A stretch of DNA of 64,000 nucleotides from Sanguinoderma infundibulare. Lineage: Eukaryota > Basidiomycota > Agaricomycetes > Polyporales > Polyporaceae. Below the pieces are notes generated by a model, which saw only the letters and a program-made list of their open reading frames with translations, searched no databases and had not been told where the DNA came from. A program made the position numbers and the translations under genes. Location of the stretch: assembly GCA_032821775.1 (NCBI GenBank), contig JAVLRN010000002.1, positions 1,054,001 through 1,118,000 of the forward strand, in the 5' to 3' direction. Of the stretch, positions 47,656-58,959 are shown piece after piece. How positions within the stretch are numbered: position 1 is the first letter of the stretch; each line of letters begins with the position of its first letter.

Positions 47656-49390
47656 ATGACGACCAGTGTCAGATCCGTTCTTGCATGCAACGAACTCCTG
47701 CGCGCCATATTCCAGGAGCTGAAACCGGCATATCTCAGTCGAGAAGCACTTGAAAATGACATCGACGGCCTGGCGGACGCATATTGCGCTGATCGTCGGC
47801 GAGCCCGGCACGACCTTGCATCCGCGGCGCGAGTTTGTTATGCGTTCTCCGAGCACGCCCTGGATGCGCTGTGGGAGGTCGTCGAAGACATCGCGTGGCT
47901 ACTCAAGGTCCTACCATCGTATCGGCATGTTTCTCCAACATCGGTAAGCCTTTGAATCAGAATCACTGTTGTATGACGCTGTCTAACCGCCGGGCACCCA
48001 TCGTTTGCAGGCCATCTGTTCACGTATTGCAACGGAGGACTGGTCTCGGATGTTCTCGTACGCCCAACGTGTCAAAGAGTTACATCTCTCCTGGGACGAC
48101 TTGAGTATTTCATTTTCTCCCTCTCTCTGGTCACTCCTCAAGATCAAACGCGGTGGTCCCCTCTTCCCTCGACTGCAACGGTTGCAGGCCCTGTACCTCG
48201 ACGCCGAATCAACCGCACACACCATCCTGTTCCTCCCTCAAACCTTGCGGTCAATCACGATATCATTCGACACCGATTATGACGATGACACGGATCAGGA
48301 CCTCGAAAATTTTGAAATACTCCTCGATGCCCTCCATCTCACATCTCCCGACTTGCAGGAACTCACGTTCAACGAGTGTGCCACCGTCAACTTGGAGAAA
48401 CAACACGTCGAAAGCCTCTCTCGCTTTCCTCATCTGCGGAGCTTGGTAACCTCGTTCGCATCGGAAACATCACTGAGACCTTGTGCGTGGTCCCAGCTAG
48501 GTCTCCTTCATTCCCTGAAGTCCCTCCATATCGAGATCGAAGCATGGGCAGGAATACCCGACTCATACTCTCTTGCGCTTCCGAACTTGCAGAGCCTGCA
48601 ACTCCGGGGACATTTCAACGTCCTCGTCGCCTTCCTGGATCGCATGGCCGCTCCGGACCTCCGTTCAGTGTCGTTCTACATCTGTGGTCCTGCCATCAAC
48701 AGCCAATCCCTTTTGGACTTCCTCCAGCGCGCAAAGGACAAACTCTCACGTACTACGCTGCGCAAATTTGTAGTGCACTGCTCGAACGTGGAGAAGGCCG
48801 CGAGCAGACGGGATGAAATACATCTCAAGCCTTTGATAACCTCGTTGGTACCCTTTGCAGCTCTCGCCGAACTATCGATCAACCTAGGCGATACCATCGT
48901 TCACACACTTGATGACGACATCCTCATGGTCGCCAACAAGTGGCCGAGACTCATAGGCTTGGAGCTACGCTATGCCCCAGTCCCCTCCCCCCGTTCTGGA
49001 CAGGCCAACGCTCCCGCGGATCGCCTCACCTTCAATTCCCTGGTCACCCTCGCCACACGATGCCCGCAACTGGACCGCCTGGACCTCGCAGACATCAATC
49101 TCGACGTGGGCATCCGAGACGTCGACGCGGCCGCGGTTCCGATTCTCAACCACCCGCTCTCAGAACTGAACATTGCCCACTTCCACATGCCGCTCCCGAA
49201 GATCTTAGGCTACCCGTTCCTCTTCGCGGAAAAGGTGGACCGATTGTTTCCGAACTTGGTCAACGTTCGGTCGTGGTATCCGAAACTTTTCGTTGCCGAG
49301 AGCTCGGAGCCGCTACCGGGGGCGTGGAACTGCACGAAGGCGTGCCTTGGGTTACTGCAGAGCGCACGGAACAACCGTCGTCGGGCTTAA
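47656..49390 (+). CDS. F-box/LRR-like protein, type B, intact copy
   Basis: Two exons (47656-47943 and 48011-49390) give 555 residues. The start is MTTSVRSVLACNELLRAIFQ. The F-box region is residues 10-85 (NELLRAIFQELKPAYLSREA, then DLASAARVCYAFSEHALDAL). Repeats include FPRLQRLQALYLDAES, LPNLQSLQLRGHFN and LTFNSLVTLATRCPQLDRLD. The final conserved block is AEKVDRLFPNLVNVRSW, then TKACLGLLQSA. It is probably a substrate adaptor of an SCF ligase, cytosolic or nuclear. Copies of this gene follow at 49.9, 53.3 and 63 kb, and this one is the best reference for the family because nothing interrupts it. Confidence 0.83.
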
Positions 49391-49917
49391 GGTTTGTAGG
49401 CAACTCACCTCAGGGTGTCGAGATACGTAGTTCTTGATACCGCTTCAGAAATGGATGTGCTTGGACGTTCGCTCGTCAGTACGAGTCCGTCGGAGTTGTA
49501 TTCCAAAGAAATTCAAAGGAAGATCGTCCCATCAATGGAAATGACGGACTCCCGTCTGCGCTAGTCATGAGGACACAAATAATAATTGCAGAGACAAAAG
49601 AATCACATACGATGCGCATCATACGGTCAACTCAAGTTGGGGCCTTGCGCATGTACAGGCTGTCAGCCACGAACACAAGTTGGAGGCAAGCTTAGAAGTT
49701 CGCGTGACGTAACGCGTCAGTCCCAAGGTGGCGTGGTGCTTTCAAGTCACGCTAAGTCACGTTCAACCCTGTGTTGGTTCCTCTCACCACCACGCGGCCC
49801 TCGGGTACGACACCAGCGACACCGCATACTCTCTCTCCGGTCTCAAGGTGCTCTTGTGCTAACCATTTACCCTTTACGCCTTCATGTTAACTAAGCAAAT
49901 GACGTGTGATGCTGCAG

Positions 49918-51620
49918 ATGATAGTACTATTCAGCGTTGCAAATGTCTTCGCTTGCGACGAGCTTCTCCGCGCAATCTTCCAGGAACTCAAACCCGTGTA
50001 CATCAGTCAAGATACCTTGGAGGACAATAATATGGATCCGGAAGGTGTAGCGGAATAGTATATGGCGAGACGCCAACAAGCCCGACGCGATCTCGCGTCC
50101 GTCGCGCGCGCTTGCCACGCATTCGCTGACCATGCCTTGGATGCGCTTTGGGAGGTCCTTGAGGATGCCGGGCCGTTGCTGAACCTCTTGCCATCGTTTT
50201 CGTGGGGATCGGTACGTCCAGAATATCTCTCATATGACGACTCCTGATCGTGTTTCTCCTGTGCTAGGACTTGGACATTGCCCCAGAACTCTTGTCACGC
50301 GTCTGTTCATATGCTGAACGCGTTCAGGAGCTGCATCTTCAGTGGCTGGACCCAGAAGATCCACAGCTATTGTGCTGGCTTCTGATCTACCCGAAGTTGA
50401 ACGGGCGACACCTACTTCCTCGCCTCCGACGTCTGACGGCCTTGTCTCTCGATGCGAAAACCGCTGGATATATGGCCCCCCTGCTGTTATCCTCGCTGCA
50501 GTCCATCACCGTGTCGTTCGCCCACCGCCGCCGCTCGTCAGCCTCCTCGTATGGGAGCGATGGTTTTGAGAGGCTCCTGTTGGAGCTCCACAAAGCCTCT
50601 GTCGGTATCCAGGAATTCGTTGTGGCGGAGCCTTTACCCTTCTCCTTGAAGAAGAGTCACATCCGGGACCTTTCTCGCTTTCCTGACCTGCGACGCTTCG
50701 TGATGGACCCAGCACCGAAACGAGCTGCCTGGTCCCGAATGAGTCTCCTCCGGTCGTTAGAGCATCTCGATATCGACGCGACTGGCGTAGGGGATGACTC
50801 GCATGGCATCACTTCTTTCACGCTTCCAAACCTCCGAAGCCTGAAGCTGGCAGGGTCGTCGAAGGACCTCGATGTCGTTGTGAACGCGCTAGCTTCAACC
50901 CAACTCCACTCGGTCTCATTCTTCGTCGTCACTCCCTCTACACTTTCACCTCTGCTGGGCTTCCTAGAAAGTGTACAGCGCAAGCTTCCGGCTAACCTAC
51001 ACGAGTTCGCGCTTAATTGCGATGAGCCTAACGGCCCGATCGGCGACGAGGACAAGATCCGTCTCACGCCGATCCTCACGTCGCTGGTGTCCTTTACGAA
51101 GCTCAGCCACCTGTTCTTCGACTTCGGAGAAAGGATCCATGTGTCGGACGACGACATCCTCAGGCTCGCCAGCACCTGGCCGAAGCTTCTCTCCCTCAGG
51201 CTGCGCTATGGCCCGGGAGCCACCGCCCGGACCGTTCCAGACACGCGGCTGACGTTCGGTGCGCTCATCACGCTCGCCACTCGGTGCCCTCGTTTGGTAC
51301 GCCTGCACCTCGACGACATCGACCTCGACGCGAAACTCGCTGTTCCGACTGCCGTGCCCCTCGGGCTCGACCACATGCTGCGCGAGCTGGAGGTCTTCTG
51401 CTTGCAGACGAAGAGTTACCGCGTGCTGTTTGACTTTGCAGAGAAACTGGATCGGATGTTTCCCCACCTGGAGAATGTACGTGAGTGGGAGGATGCGTCT
51501 CTGAATTCGGATTCGGAGCAGTTGCCGTGGGAGATGACGAAGGGGTGCCTCGGATTCATGCAGCGCGCTCGGCGCCGGGGTGGCAACCATCGTGCCGCTG
51601 GGTTCGCAACAGTGTATTAA
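49918..51620 (+). pseudogene. F-box/LRR-like protein, type B, with nonsense codon in F-box exon
   Basis: Same two-exon structure as its neighbours (49918-50211, 50268-51620). Exon 1 reads MIVLFSVANVFACDELLRAI, then NMDPEGVAE, a TAG at 50056-50058 (codon 47), and YMARRQQARRDLASVARACH. At that place the intact copies have an ordinary residue (GLAEAYVVSRKQARRDL). Exon 2 is fully open for 450 codons and well conserved (LRRLTALSLDAKTAGYM; AEKLDRMFPHLENVREW; TKGCLGFMQRARRRGG). Either the stop is a recent allele, or only a shortened product lacking the F-box is made. Without the stop the protein would be about 548 residues. Confidence 0.75.
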
Positions 51621-52162
51621 AGTGTATTATTAATGGCCTGTCTGTAGATGTTATTAGCGATCAGTGAATTCATTCGTAACTGGTGCAAACCTGATGAACT
51701 TGAGGCTGAAGCGCTGAGGATCGTAGCGTGACTTGGCGCGTCTGTTCGCGTGACATAACGCGTCGCCCCTTGTCACGGTTCAACGTTCATCACCAGGATG
51801 TCCTCGGAGCAACTTCGACCCGAACCATCGCAGGGGGACTCTATAGCGGTGTTCTGCACTGAGTAACTTAGGTAAGATATAAGTCAATCATTCCTGCAGA
51901 AATACTCAAGAATATGCACTCAGACAAGGAGCATTCCTCATCACGGCCATCATGGATGACACAGGCTCTGCGCTGGCACGCGCGCTTTATTGTCAACAGA
52001 CTGCTGAAACATCTTCAGCTACTTTTCGTTTCGGCGGTCGTTAACGTCTCGCTCTTGCGCTGTGGACTACCGACGCGAACATCACGAATATTACGACACA
52101 CCATCAGCGGCAGCGCCGCTCACATGCAGTCTTTCGCTCATGTAACATCGTCTCCCTGACTA
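51621..52162. other. Intergenic
   Basis: No gene was seen. The 5' half of the type-A F-box copy that follows cannot be found here, so a truncation point lies near 52160. Confidence 0.4.
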
Positions 52163-52892
52163 CAGGAGCTCGAGCTGTACTTCACGCATGATCGCAAGAC
52201 GGCGCTCTTCATAGGATGCGTAGCCTCGCTATCCTCAAGCATTCCCCCGACGCTTTCCGTGCTCAAGCTCGAATCAAAGGTCTCCTTTCCCAACCTTCCT
52301 CCATTCATCGACTTCGTTCAGCCCCTGCTCGCACTGCGCGCTCTTGCCTCCTTTAGTTTCTGCATCCAGCGTCTCTCATCCCTCAGTGAGCCCGACATCG
52401 ATAGAATGCTCGACGTCTGGCCCTCGCTGACAGCCCTCCGCATCGGACATGACAACTCCGCACCGCCTCCCCCAATGCTCGCTCGCCCCACTGCGCGTAT
52501 CCTCCCCACCATCGTCCTTCGCTGTCCGCACTTGCGCAACCTCGATCTGCCCGAGGTCGACCTAAACGCGACGCCTGCTCTGGACTGGGTCGCATTGCCG
52601 CCCCCGCTTTGACACCCGCTGCGGACCCCGTGCAAGGACCGGCGTGTGTGCATGCGCGCGGCAGTCATGATCGACTGGTTCTTTCCATCCACGGAGCTAC
52701 CAGTGATCCGGGGATCAGACAGCTATCATTCGCCACGCCGTGAGGCTGTTGGAGGCGATGCAGGCTGGACGCCGGAACGAGGATAACGTTGAAGGGGTGA
52801 CAGTGGACGGTGGTGGGGACGGCGGAGAGAGCAACGAGGATGACTTCGAAGGCGGGGAAGATGGCGATGGTGACCAGGACATGGACGAGTAA
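52163..52892 (+). pseudogene. F-box/LRR-like protein, type A, 3' remnant
   Basis: This fragment matches the C-terminal half of the type-A gene at 45.5 kb: LELYFTHDRKTALF, PPTLSVLKLESKV, LLALRALASFSFCIQRLSS, PTARILPTIVLRCPHLRNLD and LPEVDLNATP. At 52610-52612 an in-frame TGA separates PPPL from HPLRT. The aligned type-A gene reads DGHPLRTLSVYWECEDKEMC there. The copy then goes on to VCMRAAVMIDWFFPS, shifts frame, and ends in an acidic tail (NEDDFEGGEDGDGDQDMDE) with TAA at 52890-52892. No F-box or 5' exon is present, so it cannot act as an SCF adaptor. Confidence 0.78.
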
Positions 52893-53286
52893 GCAGGCCG
52901 TGACTCCTGCAAAATCGGACACATTGACGGCGTAGCCGGAGGACGGCGAAGAGTTCGCGAGTGCCCGAGCGGCGCACGGTACGGCCCAGCACCGCATTTG
53001 GCCATGGCCACAGCGTGGATGTTCCCCTGTTTGTTCCATTTTCTTTGACTTAGCCCATTGTCTCTAAGCAACTCCGATTCAATCTCAAGGCGTTCTGTGG
53101 CGCGACGCTTTGCTTTGCAGTCCCTCATATATGGGCCGCGTCTGTTGTTTCCTCCGCCAACCACTACTTGTTCTCTCCCCACTCACTGACCACGTCCCCC
53201 TCTGCACTCCGAAGGTGAGTCTGAAGTCGCCGTCCTCCGAGTCTTACTCTGCGCATTTCAAAGACAACTCAAGTGTTGCTCTACAG

Positions 53287-54895
53287 ATGACGAACAGCGT
53301 GTTTTCCGTCCTCCGTTGTAACGAGCTTCTCCGTGCCATCTTCCAGGAACTCAAACCCGCATACCTCAGTCCAGAGGCCTTGGAGAACGATATGAGCGGG
53401 TTAGCCGAGGCGTATGTGGTCAGCCGCAAACAGGCCCGACGCGATCTCGTATCAGCCGCTCAAGTCTGCCACGCGTTTTCCGAGCATGCGTTGGACGCAC
53501 TGTGGGAGGTTCTAGAGGATATCATGCCCTTAATCGGACTCTTGCCGTCCTACTACCAGGAATCTTCGCATTTGGTGCGTGCATATTCTGATCGTATGAC
53601 GATTTCTAATTGACTTGCCCGCTCAGGGTATGTTCTTGAATATTTCCTCAGAAGCATGGTCGCGCTTCTGCTCGTACGCGGAACGTGTCCTGGAGTTACA
53701 TCTTCGTTGGACAGAGCTGGATATACGCCCATCCGTCTGGTCTCTGCTGTCCACACACTGTCGCCGATTACCCCTCTTCCCTCGCCTGCGACGTCTGACA
53801 GCCTTATCCCTCGACGCGGATAGTACCGGGCACACAATCCTTTTGCTCTCACCCATGCTACAATCCATTACAATGTCCTTCAGCGACGAAGACGACAATG
53901 AAGTGAAAGACCGCGCCAATTTCGATACGCTGTTCTCCGCGCTCTACCTTGCATCCCCCGGCTTACAAGAACTCGTTCTCGTGGATTACTCGACCTTCTA
54001 CTTGGACAAAAGGCACATCGAGCACCTTTCCCGCTTTTCTGGTCTGCGACGCTTTGTGACTAGCGCAGACTCAAACACGGTTTTCGAGCTTGGTGCCTGG
54101 TCTCAAATGGGTCTGCTTCCGTCTTTGGAGCAGCTCGAGATCGATGTTGACACTTGGGATGAGGAGCTGCCGGATGCCTATGATCTCGCGATCCCGGACC
54201 TACGACGCCTGAAGCTCACAGGATCAATGAAGAACCTCAACGCCTTCGTCGACGCGCTGGCCTCGCCCGACCTCCAGTCGGTTTCGTTCCATATTTCCGC
54301 TTCCGCCACCCTCAAAACTCTGCTGGATTTCCTGCATCGTGCCACGACCAAACTTCGTGCCAACCTGCGCAAGTTCGCGATCTATTGCGATCTCAATACA
54401 CTGGTAGACCCGCACGACGTTCAGAGCACGATCCATCTTAAGGCAGTCCTAACCTCACTGGCCTCCCTCACCGCGCTGGAGAACCTATCTATTGACTTCG
54501 GCGGGTCGACCTTGCACTTAACGGATGACGACATACTCGCACTCGCCAACGCCTGGCCGCGGCTCGTTGCCCTGAAGTTGCGATACTCCCCTGCCCTCCT
54601 GGAGCGGCTGACGTTCGGTGCTCTCGTCACGCTCGCTACTCGGTGCCCTCGTCTTGTCCGGCTGCACCTCGCGGACGTCAATGTCGACCCGATACTAGCC
54701 GCTAACCTCACTGTTCCCATCGTCGACCACAACCTACGCGAACTGGAGATCCCGAGGCCCCCGCCGGAGGCTTACCTTGCGGTGCTCTGTGTTGCGGACA
54801 AGCTGGACAGACTGTTTCCTCGCCTGGAAAGCTGTCGTGGCCATGCCATTATACGTGCCTCACAGTCAGTTCCGATGGTCCCGGTTAGTACGTAG
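53287..54895 (+). CDS. F-box/LRR-like protein, type B, third copy
   Basis: Two exons (53287-53574 and 53627-54895) give 518 residues. It starts MTNSVFSVLRCNELLRAIFQ, and the F-box exon is intact (GLAEAYVVSRKQARRDLVS). Repeats follow the type-B pattern (FPRLRRLTALSLDADSTGH; LTFGALVTLATRCPRLVRLH; ADKLDRLFPRLESC). The frame ends early (RASQSVPMVPVST). The last conserved block of the family, here LEIAKTCLGFIQN, appears about 200 bases downstream near 55130. Either a third exon exists (55017-55243 region), or an insertion has displaced the end. The rest looks functional, as a probable SCF adaptor. Confidence 0.78.
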
Positions 54896-55016
54896 TTCAT
54901 CCGCGTTCTTTCCCACCAGACTCGATTGTTATTTGATTATCATCCGCCACGTATCCGCTCTGTCACTCCTGTCTCTAGTTGTATAAATACTGTGTCCTTC
55001 TCTGTTCTGTAGCCTC

Positions 55017-55243
55017 ATGGAATCAACACCGGTTCTCCGGGGTTCTCTGTCTCTCTTCCCATTACAAAAAGTACGGCGATTGGGGAGCCAGTATGCGTCT
55101 CTGGGTTCGAACTCTGCCCCGCCACCACCATTGGAGATCGCGAAGACGTGTCTTGGATTCATACAAAACCCGTACGAAATGGCGATACGTGTGATGCCAT
55201 GTGGCATATTGCATGACGCGCTGTATTCTGGATCTCTGTAAGT
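55017..55243 (+). other. Possible displaced last exon of the F-box gene
   Basis: A short frame contains SNSAPPPPLEIAKTCLGFIQ, which matches the C-terminal block of the other type-B F-box proteins (TKACLGLLQ, TKGCLGFMQ). It ends at a stop near 55241. A 3' splice site (TTCTGTAG) lies at about 55012, so it could be joined to the gene upstream. Confidence 0.45.
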
Positions 55244-55259
55244 TACTCCACTGATCTGT

Positions 55260-57175
55260 CATGAATATCTAGTCAGTTTTATTACACGTCTATGTTCAAG
55301 TGTGTGGTTCTGTGTTAGAGGGGCATGGTTTTGCCTAAGGCAGCGTGACTTGACGTGTTTGAAATTTGTGACATGACGCGGATGCGTCGTACCTTGATCA
55401 GTAATGCAGTATGTATGGTCGAAAGACGTCCTTTGCTTAAATATTTGATACTCTGGATGCTTGCGGGTCGTGGCAACAGGGGTTTCCCCCTTGAAAGGAG
55501 CGAGGCCCTCCGAGTCTTCAAGTTCTCTCAACTCATCCTCATCGCCTCATGAGCTCGTCGCCGCTCTTTAACCTGGAGGACACGATTTCAGCCATCCTTG
55601 ACTGACACTTGTGGTCTGGCCTTGGCCGTTTCGACCGTCTGCCACTCGACGAAGCTCTCGAATTAGCCTCAAGCCAGATTGCAGATATGCTGAACGAAGA
55701 TGTACGTGCACATGTGGCCGTCGTCGTCACGGTTGTTCCCCTACTCCGCCGTAATGCTAGACTTGGTCAGGATATCCCGAGGATGCCGGATTCACAGATC
55801 ATGGAGAAGATGCAAGATTGGCGGTGCGTTTCTTCGATGTACGTCCCTTGTTGACCAGAAAAGGGGTAGAGCTAACCGTCATCCATCACCACAGGCATTC
55901 ACCCGCCTGAAAGCCGAAGTCACGGTAGCCAAGCGCGAGCGCGATGCAGCCTGCCTCAAATTGGTTGACCCGTTGATTAAGATTATTCGAGTGTCCTGAC
56001 CGCCAGGGAGGTCGTACGTGGGCGCGGTCATGGCGGAGAACCCGTGCGCTCACCGACTCATGCCTGCAAAATGTACGATTGAGCGCTTCATAGTCTAGTC
56101 AAGACCTTCGAGGATTCTGGTACTTGGCACGCCAATCTCGGCATCATCGACCTCAGGAGGGTTGTGCCGCAAGTGCAGTCACGGTGCAAACTTTGCCATG
56201 ATAAGTAATCGGATCAGAACGCTGAGAGTGGCGACCGAGGCCGCCGAATGAGTGAAAATGTTCAACGTACTCTTTTTCGACTACTTTACGATTGGCCGCG
56301 CCTCGTACGATGAGATCCTTCTTCCCGATTGTCCAGTCAGTATATTAGGCATCGAAGGCACTCTACTTGTTGTCTATTACAGTACCCTTACCCGTCGTAG
56401 GGACACTCGCCCTAATGTAGTTACCAGAAGAAAACTTATCCGGGTCTCAGGCTAGAAATCGAAGTTGCCACTCGATCAGGGAGTATGATCGTGCAAGCGG
56501 TGCCGACATGCAATGTGTTTGCGATGTGGCAGTACTCTGGTGGCTCAGAGACGACTTCCGATTTGATCGGAGTCTGCTCGTGGCTCGCAGTCTGGAACAG
56601 TCGAAGCCCTGAACACGAGAATGCATTGCGACAAGACTGGTACTCAGCGTATGTATATGCGATAGCTAGGATGGGGACGACAGCAGGGTATAAGACGAAT
56701 GCAAGAGGATATCGGTGCATGAGCACATTCTAAAAGAACACGAGACGGGGGGACGATGACATCTAATGGGAAATCGCTAAATGGGGGAGGAATAGGCAGC
56801 GGCTTGTGGGAAATAAGAACAACGAAGCGGACAATCTACTACTCGTAGATAGGGTCATACTCATCGAAGTCGACCATGGACACATCGACGAATACCTCGT
56901 CTTCGACAGCCTCGGAAATTGGCCGTTGCACGATGGACTGCGACGGCGGAGGCAGGGAGAACTCCTGAAGAGGGCCGGTTGTGTCCACCCCAGTGTACGT
57001 GTCCGCGATCCCCGCTGGCGGCGAGAACACGCTGGAAGCGTGGCCCACGGGGAGGGAAGATCCGACCAAGTAGTCCACCTGGGAAACCGGAGCCATGAAG
57101 TCGGAATCGTTGATGTCCCCAGAACCGAGGCCGAAGTCAATTCCGTGGTCGACCCCAGTCTACATTGACGTTGAT
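55260..57175. other. No convincing gene; two doubtful frames
   Basis: A forward frame from ATG 55549 (MSSSPLFNLEDTISAILD) meets a TGA and continues in the same frame as HLWSGLGRFDRLPLDEALEL, so it could be a broken gene of unknown type. A reverse frame (57096-56839) reads as an acidic protein end (SEAVEDEVFVDVSMVDFDEY). It could be the tail of a regulator, but no upstream exon was found. The rest shows nothing. Confidence 0.3.
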
Positions 57176-57179
57176 GATT

Positions 57180-57450
57180 CGCTCGCGCATACTATAAGCC
57201 CCTCCGTCAGTATCAGAACAGTGTCGAGAAGACGCTTGCCATGTTCGCCCTCCCACCCTTGCCCCCGTTCTATGGAAGGATGTCTTGGCGACTTTACGTC
57301 ACGTTTGTGCCGCCGGACGCCTGCTAAGCGGCGTTTCTCAGGTAGTAGGTGTTGAATGTGTCCCTGATGTCATCTGCGTTAACGATCGCAACGGCGTATC
57401 GGACAGGTTCGATCATTTCTACCGTGTGAAAAGCAGACACGAGGTTCTCT
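57180..57450 (+). pseudogene. Family X DNA polymerase, palm/thumb fragment
   Basis: The segment KPLRQYQNSVEKTLAMFALP, PLPPFYGRMSWRLYVTFVPP aligns with NPLRQQHWDNLEKALTVFIL, PPSSPFYEGTRRRLDLIFAP of the intact polymerase at 29.9 kb. The third catalytic Asp (RRLDL) is Tyr here (WRLYV). A TAA replaces a codon in DIYWTAV (DAC-stop-AAF). A further match, GGTTCGATCAT near 57407, corresponds to the TGSIM thumb exon. No other part of the gene is present. It is a non-functional duplicate, located upstream of an HMG-box gene just as the intact polymerase is. Confidence 0.72.
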
Positions 57451-58274
57451 ACAGATGCAGACAATGCGTGCGCCACCGACCGCTACGCCTTTACGCTATG
57501 TCGTGCATAAAGCGCCCGATGGTAGAATTCCTTGAAATGGTACACCAAGAGGATGGCGGACGGTATAGACCGCGTTCTAAAGCGTTGGTGAGTGACACGC
57601 AAGAACTATGTTTCCATTAATATCATCTGGGTTACTTTCCTTTCCAACGCTGAGGAACTTGTGTCGTTATGTCATATTCTGGTGGCGCCTCACAATTGCA
57701 GGTCGTTGCTCTGATGCTATGAGTGGGTTCTCTGTATCCGATCGGGACCGCATGCCTTGTTCGGGAAAGATACATTCATCGCGTCGCACTAGTCCTCGAC
57801 CGCTGCGCATCGTCGTCGAGTTGCTGCTTCTTTTGGATTTGCAAGCATTGACGATGCGCCGTGGTAGCGGGCATAGGGACCAGGCCCGGGTTTGTGGACT
57901 TTCGTAGAATTCGGGCCTCGTGTTCAACTGGTTGTGCCATGGCCCAGGAACCCGTCGGCAGCGGCTAGTGCCACAGATTGTATGCTAGCGCACCATCTAC
58001 TCGTTCCTCCTCAGCTCCGCAGCCGCTTGAATCGAGCCGTCCGATCACTCCCGTCGTGGACAAAGCGTAGGGCTAGCCATTGTTGCCTCGTTGCACCGCG
58101 CCTTTCCTTCGGGCGCTTGCCTGACGCAGTCCGAGTATATATCGGACCTTGAGTTGAGCCAGCATCGTCATCTCTCTTCGTCCACCTACCCTCGATCTCT
58201 TTGTTCAAGTGCTCTCTCTCTCTCTCTTCATTGCAACCCTTTTATCTTCCTTACTCCTCTACGTTTCGCGCATC
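57451..58274. other. Upstream region of the HMG-box gene
   Basis: No gene was seen. A CT-repeat (CTCTCTCTCTCTCTTC) lies at about 58213-58228, within 60 bases of the start codon, as often seen before fungal start sites. Confidence 0.4.
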
Positions 58275-58959
58275 ATGGTACGTCGGCCATTCTTGAACTT
58301 CATTATGCGGTGCCCGTGATGACCTTTCCGCTACTTTCACGCAGCCCGCCATCATTCCTCCCAAGGCTCTCGAGACCCGTGACGGCCTCATCGAATGGCT
58401 CTCGGGTACGCTGGGGAAGGACAAACGACCCCCCAATGGGTTCATCCTGTTCCGGAAATTCAGGAACGCGACAGCCGCAGCCGCTGCAGCCGCTGCAGGA
58501 GTGCAAGGAGGGAAGCAGAGGCAGACGGAAGTGTCTAAATTCCTGGGGCTCTCGTGGCACGGCCTCGGGAACGACGGCCAGGCATTTTGGTTGAAAATCG
58601 GGGAGGCCGTGAAGGGGATACACAGGCGCCGTTTCCCGCAGGTCGTGCGACAGGAACAGACGGCAAAGAGGAAGCAGAAGCAGACTTTCTCTTCCTCTTC
58701 CAGCTCCGGGACGACGCCCATGGGCCCACAGCAAGTTCCCCCAGTCCCCGATCAGTTCCCCGGCTTCACCACCCCCGCCTCAACCTCCCACGCTCAGCCG
58801 TCGCTCGGGTATGGGCCATACTGCCCTCAGCAGTGGGCCGAGGGGGCGAACTTCCTGGCCACGTACGGGGTCCACAACGAGCCACCCCCACCCGGCAGCT
58901 ACGAGATCCAGACGAACGGGACTGGTTTCGGCTTCCTGAAGCTTAACCTTGAAGTTTAG
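58275..58959 (+). CDS. HMG-box transcription factor, intact
   Basis: The first exon is only the start codon (58275-58277). A GTACGT...CGCAG intron (58278-58344) joins it to exon 2 (58345-58959), giving 205 residues. The HMG box is about residues 28-100: KRPPNGFILFRKFRNATAA (helix 1), QTEVSKFLGLSWHGLGNDG (helix 2) and FWLKIGEAVKGIHRRRFPQ (helix 3). Helix 1 is followed by an Ala run, unusual for the family. A basic patch (RQEQTAKRKQKQ) and a Pro/Gly/Tyr-rich tail follow. It is a likely nuclear DNA-binding protein. It lies after a polymerase X fragment, which suggests a copied segment. Confidence 0.8.
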
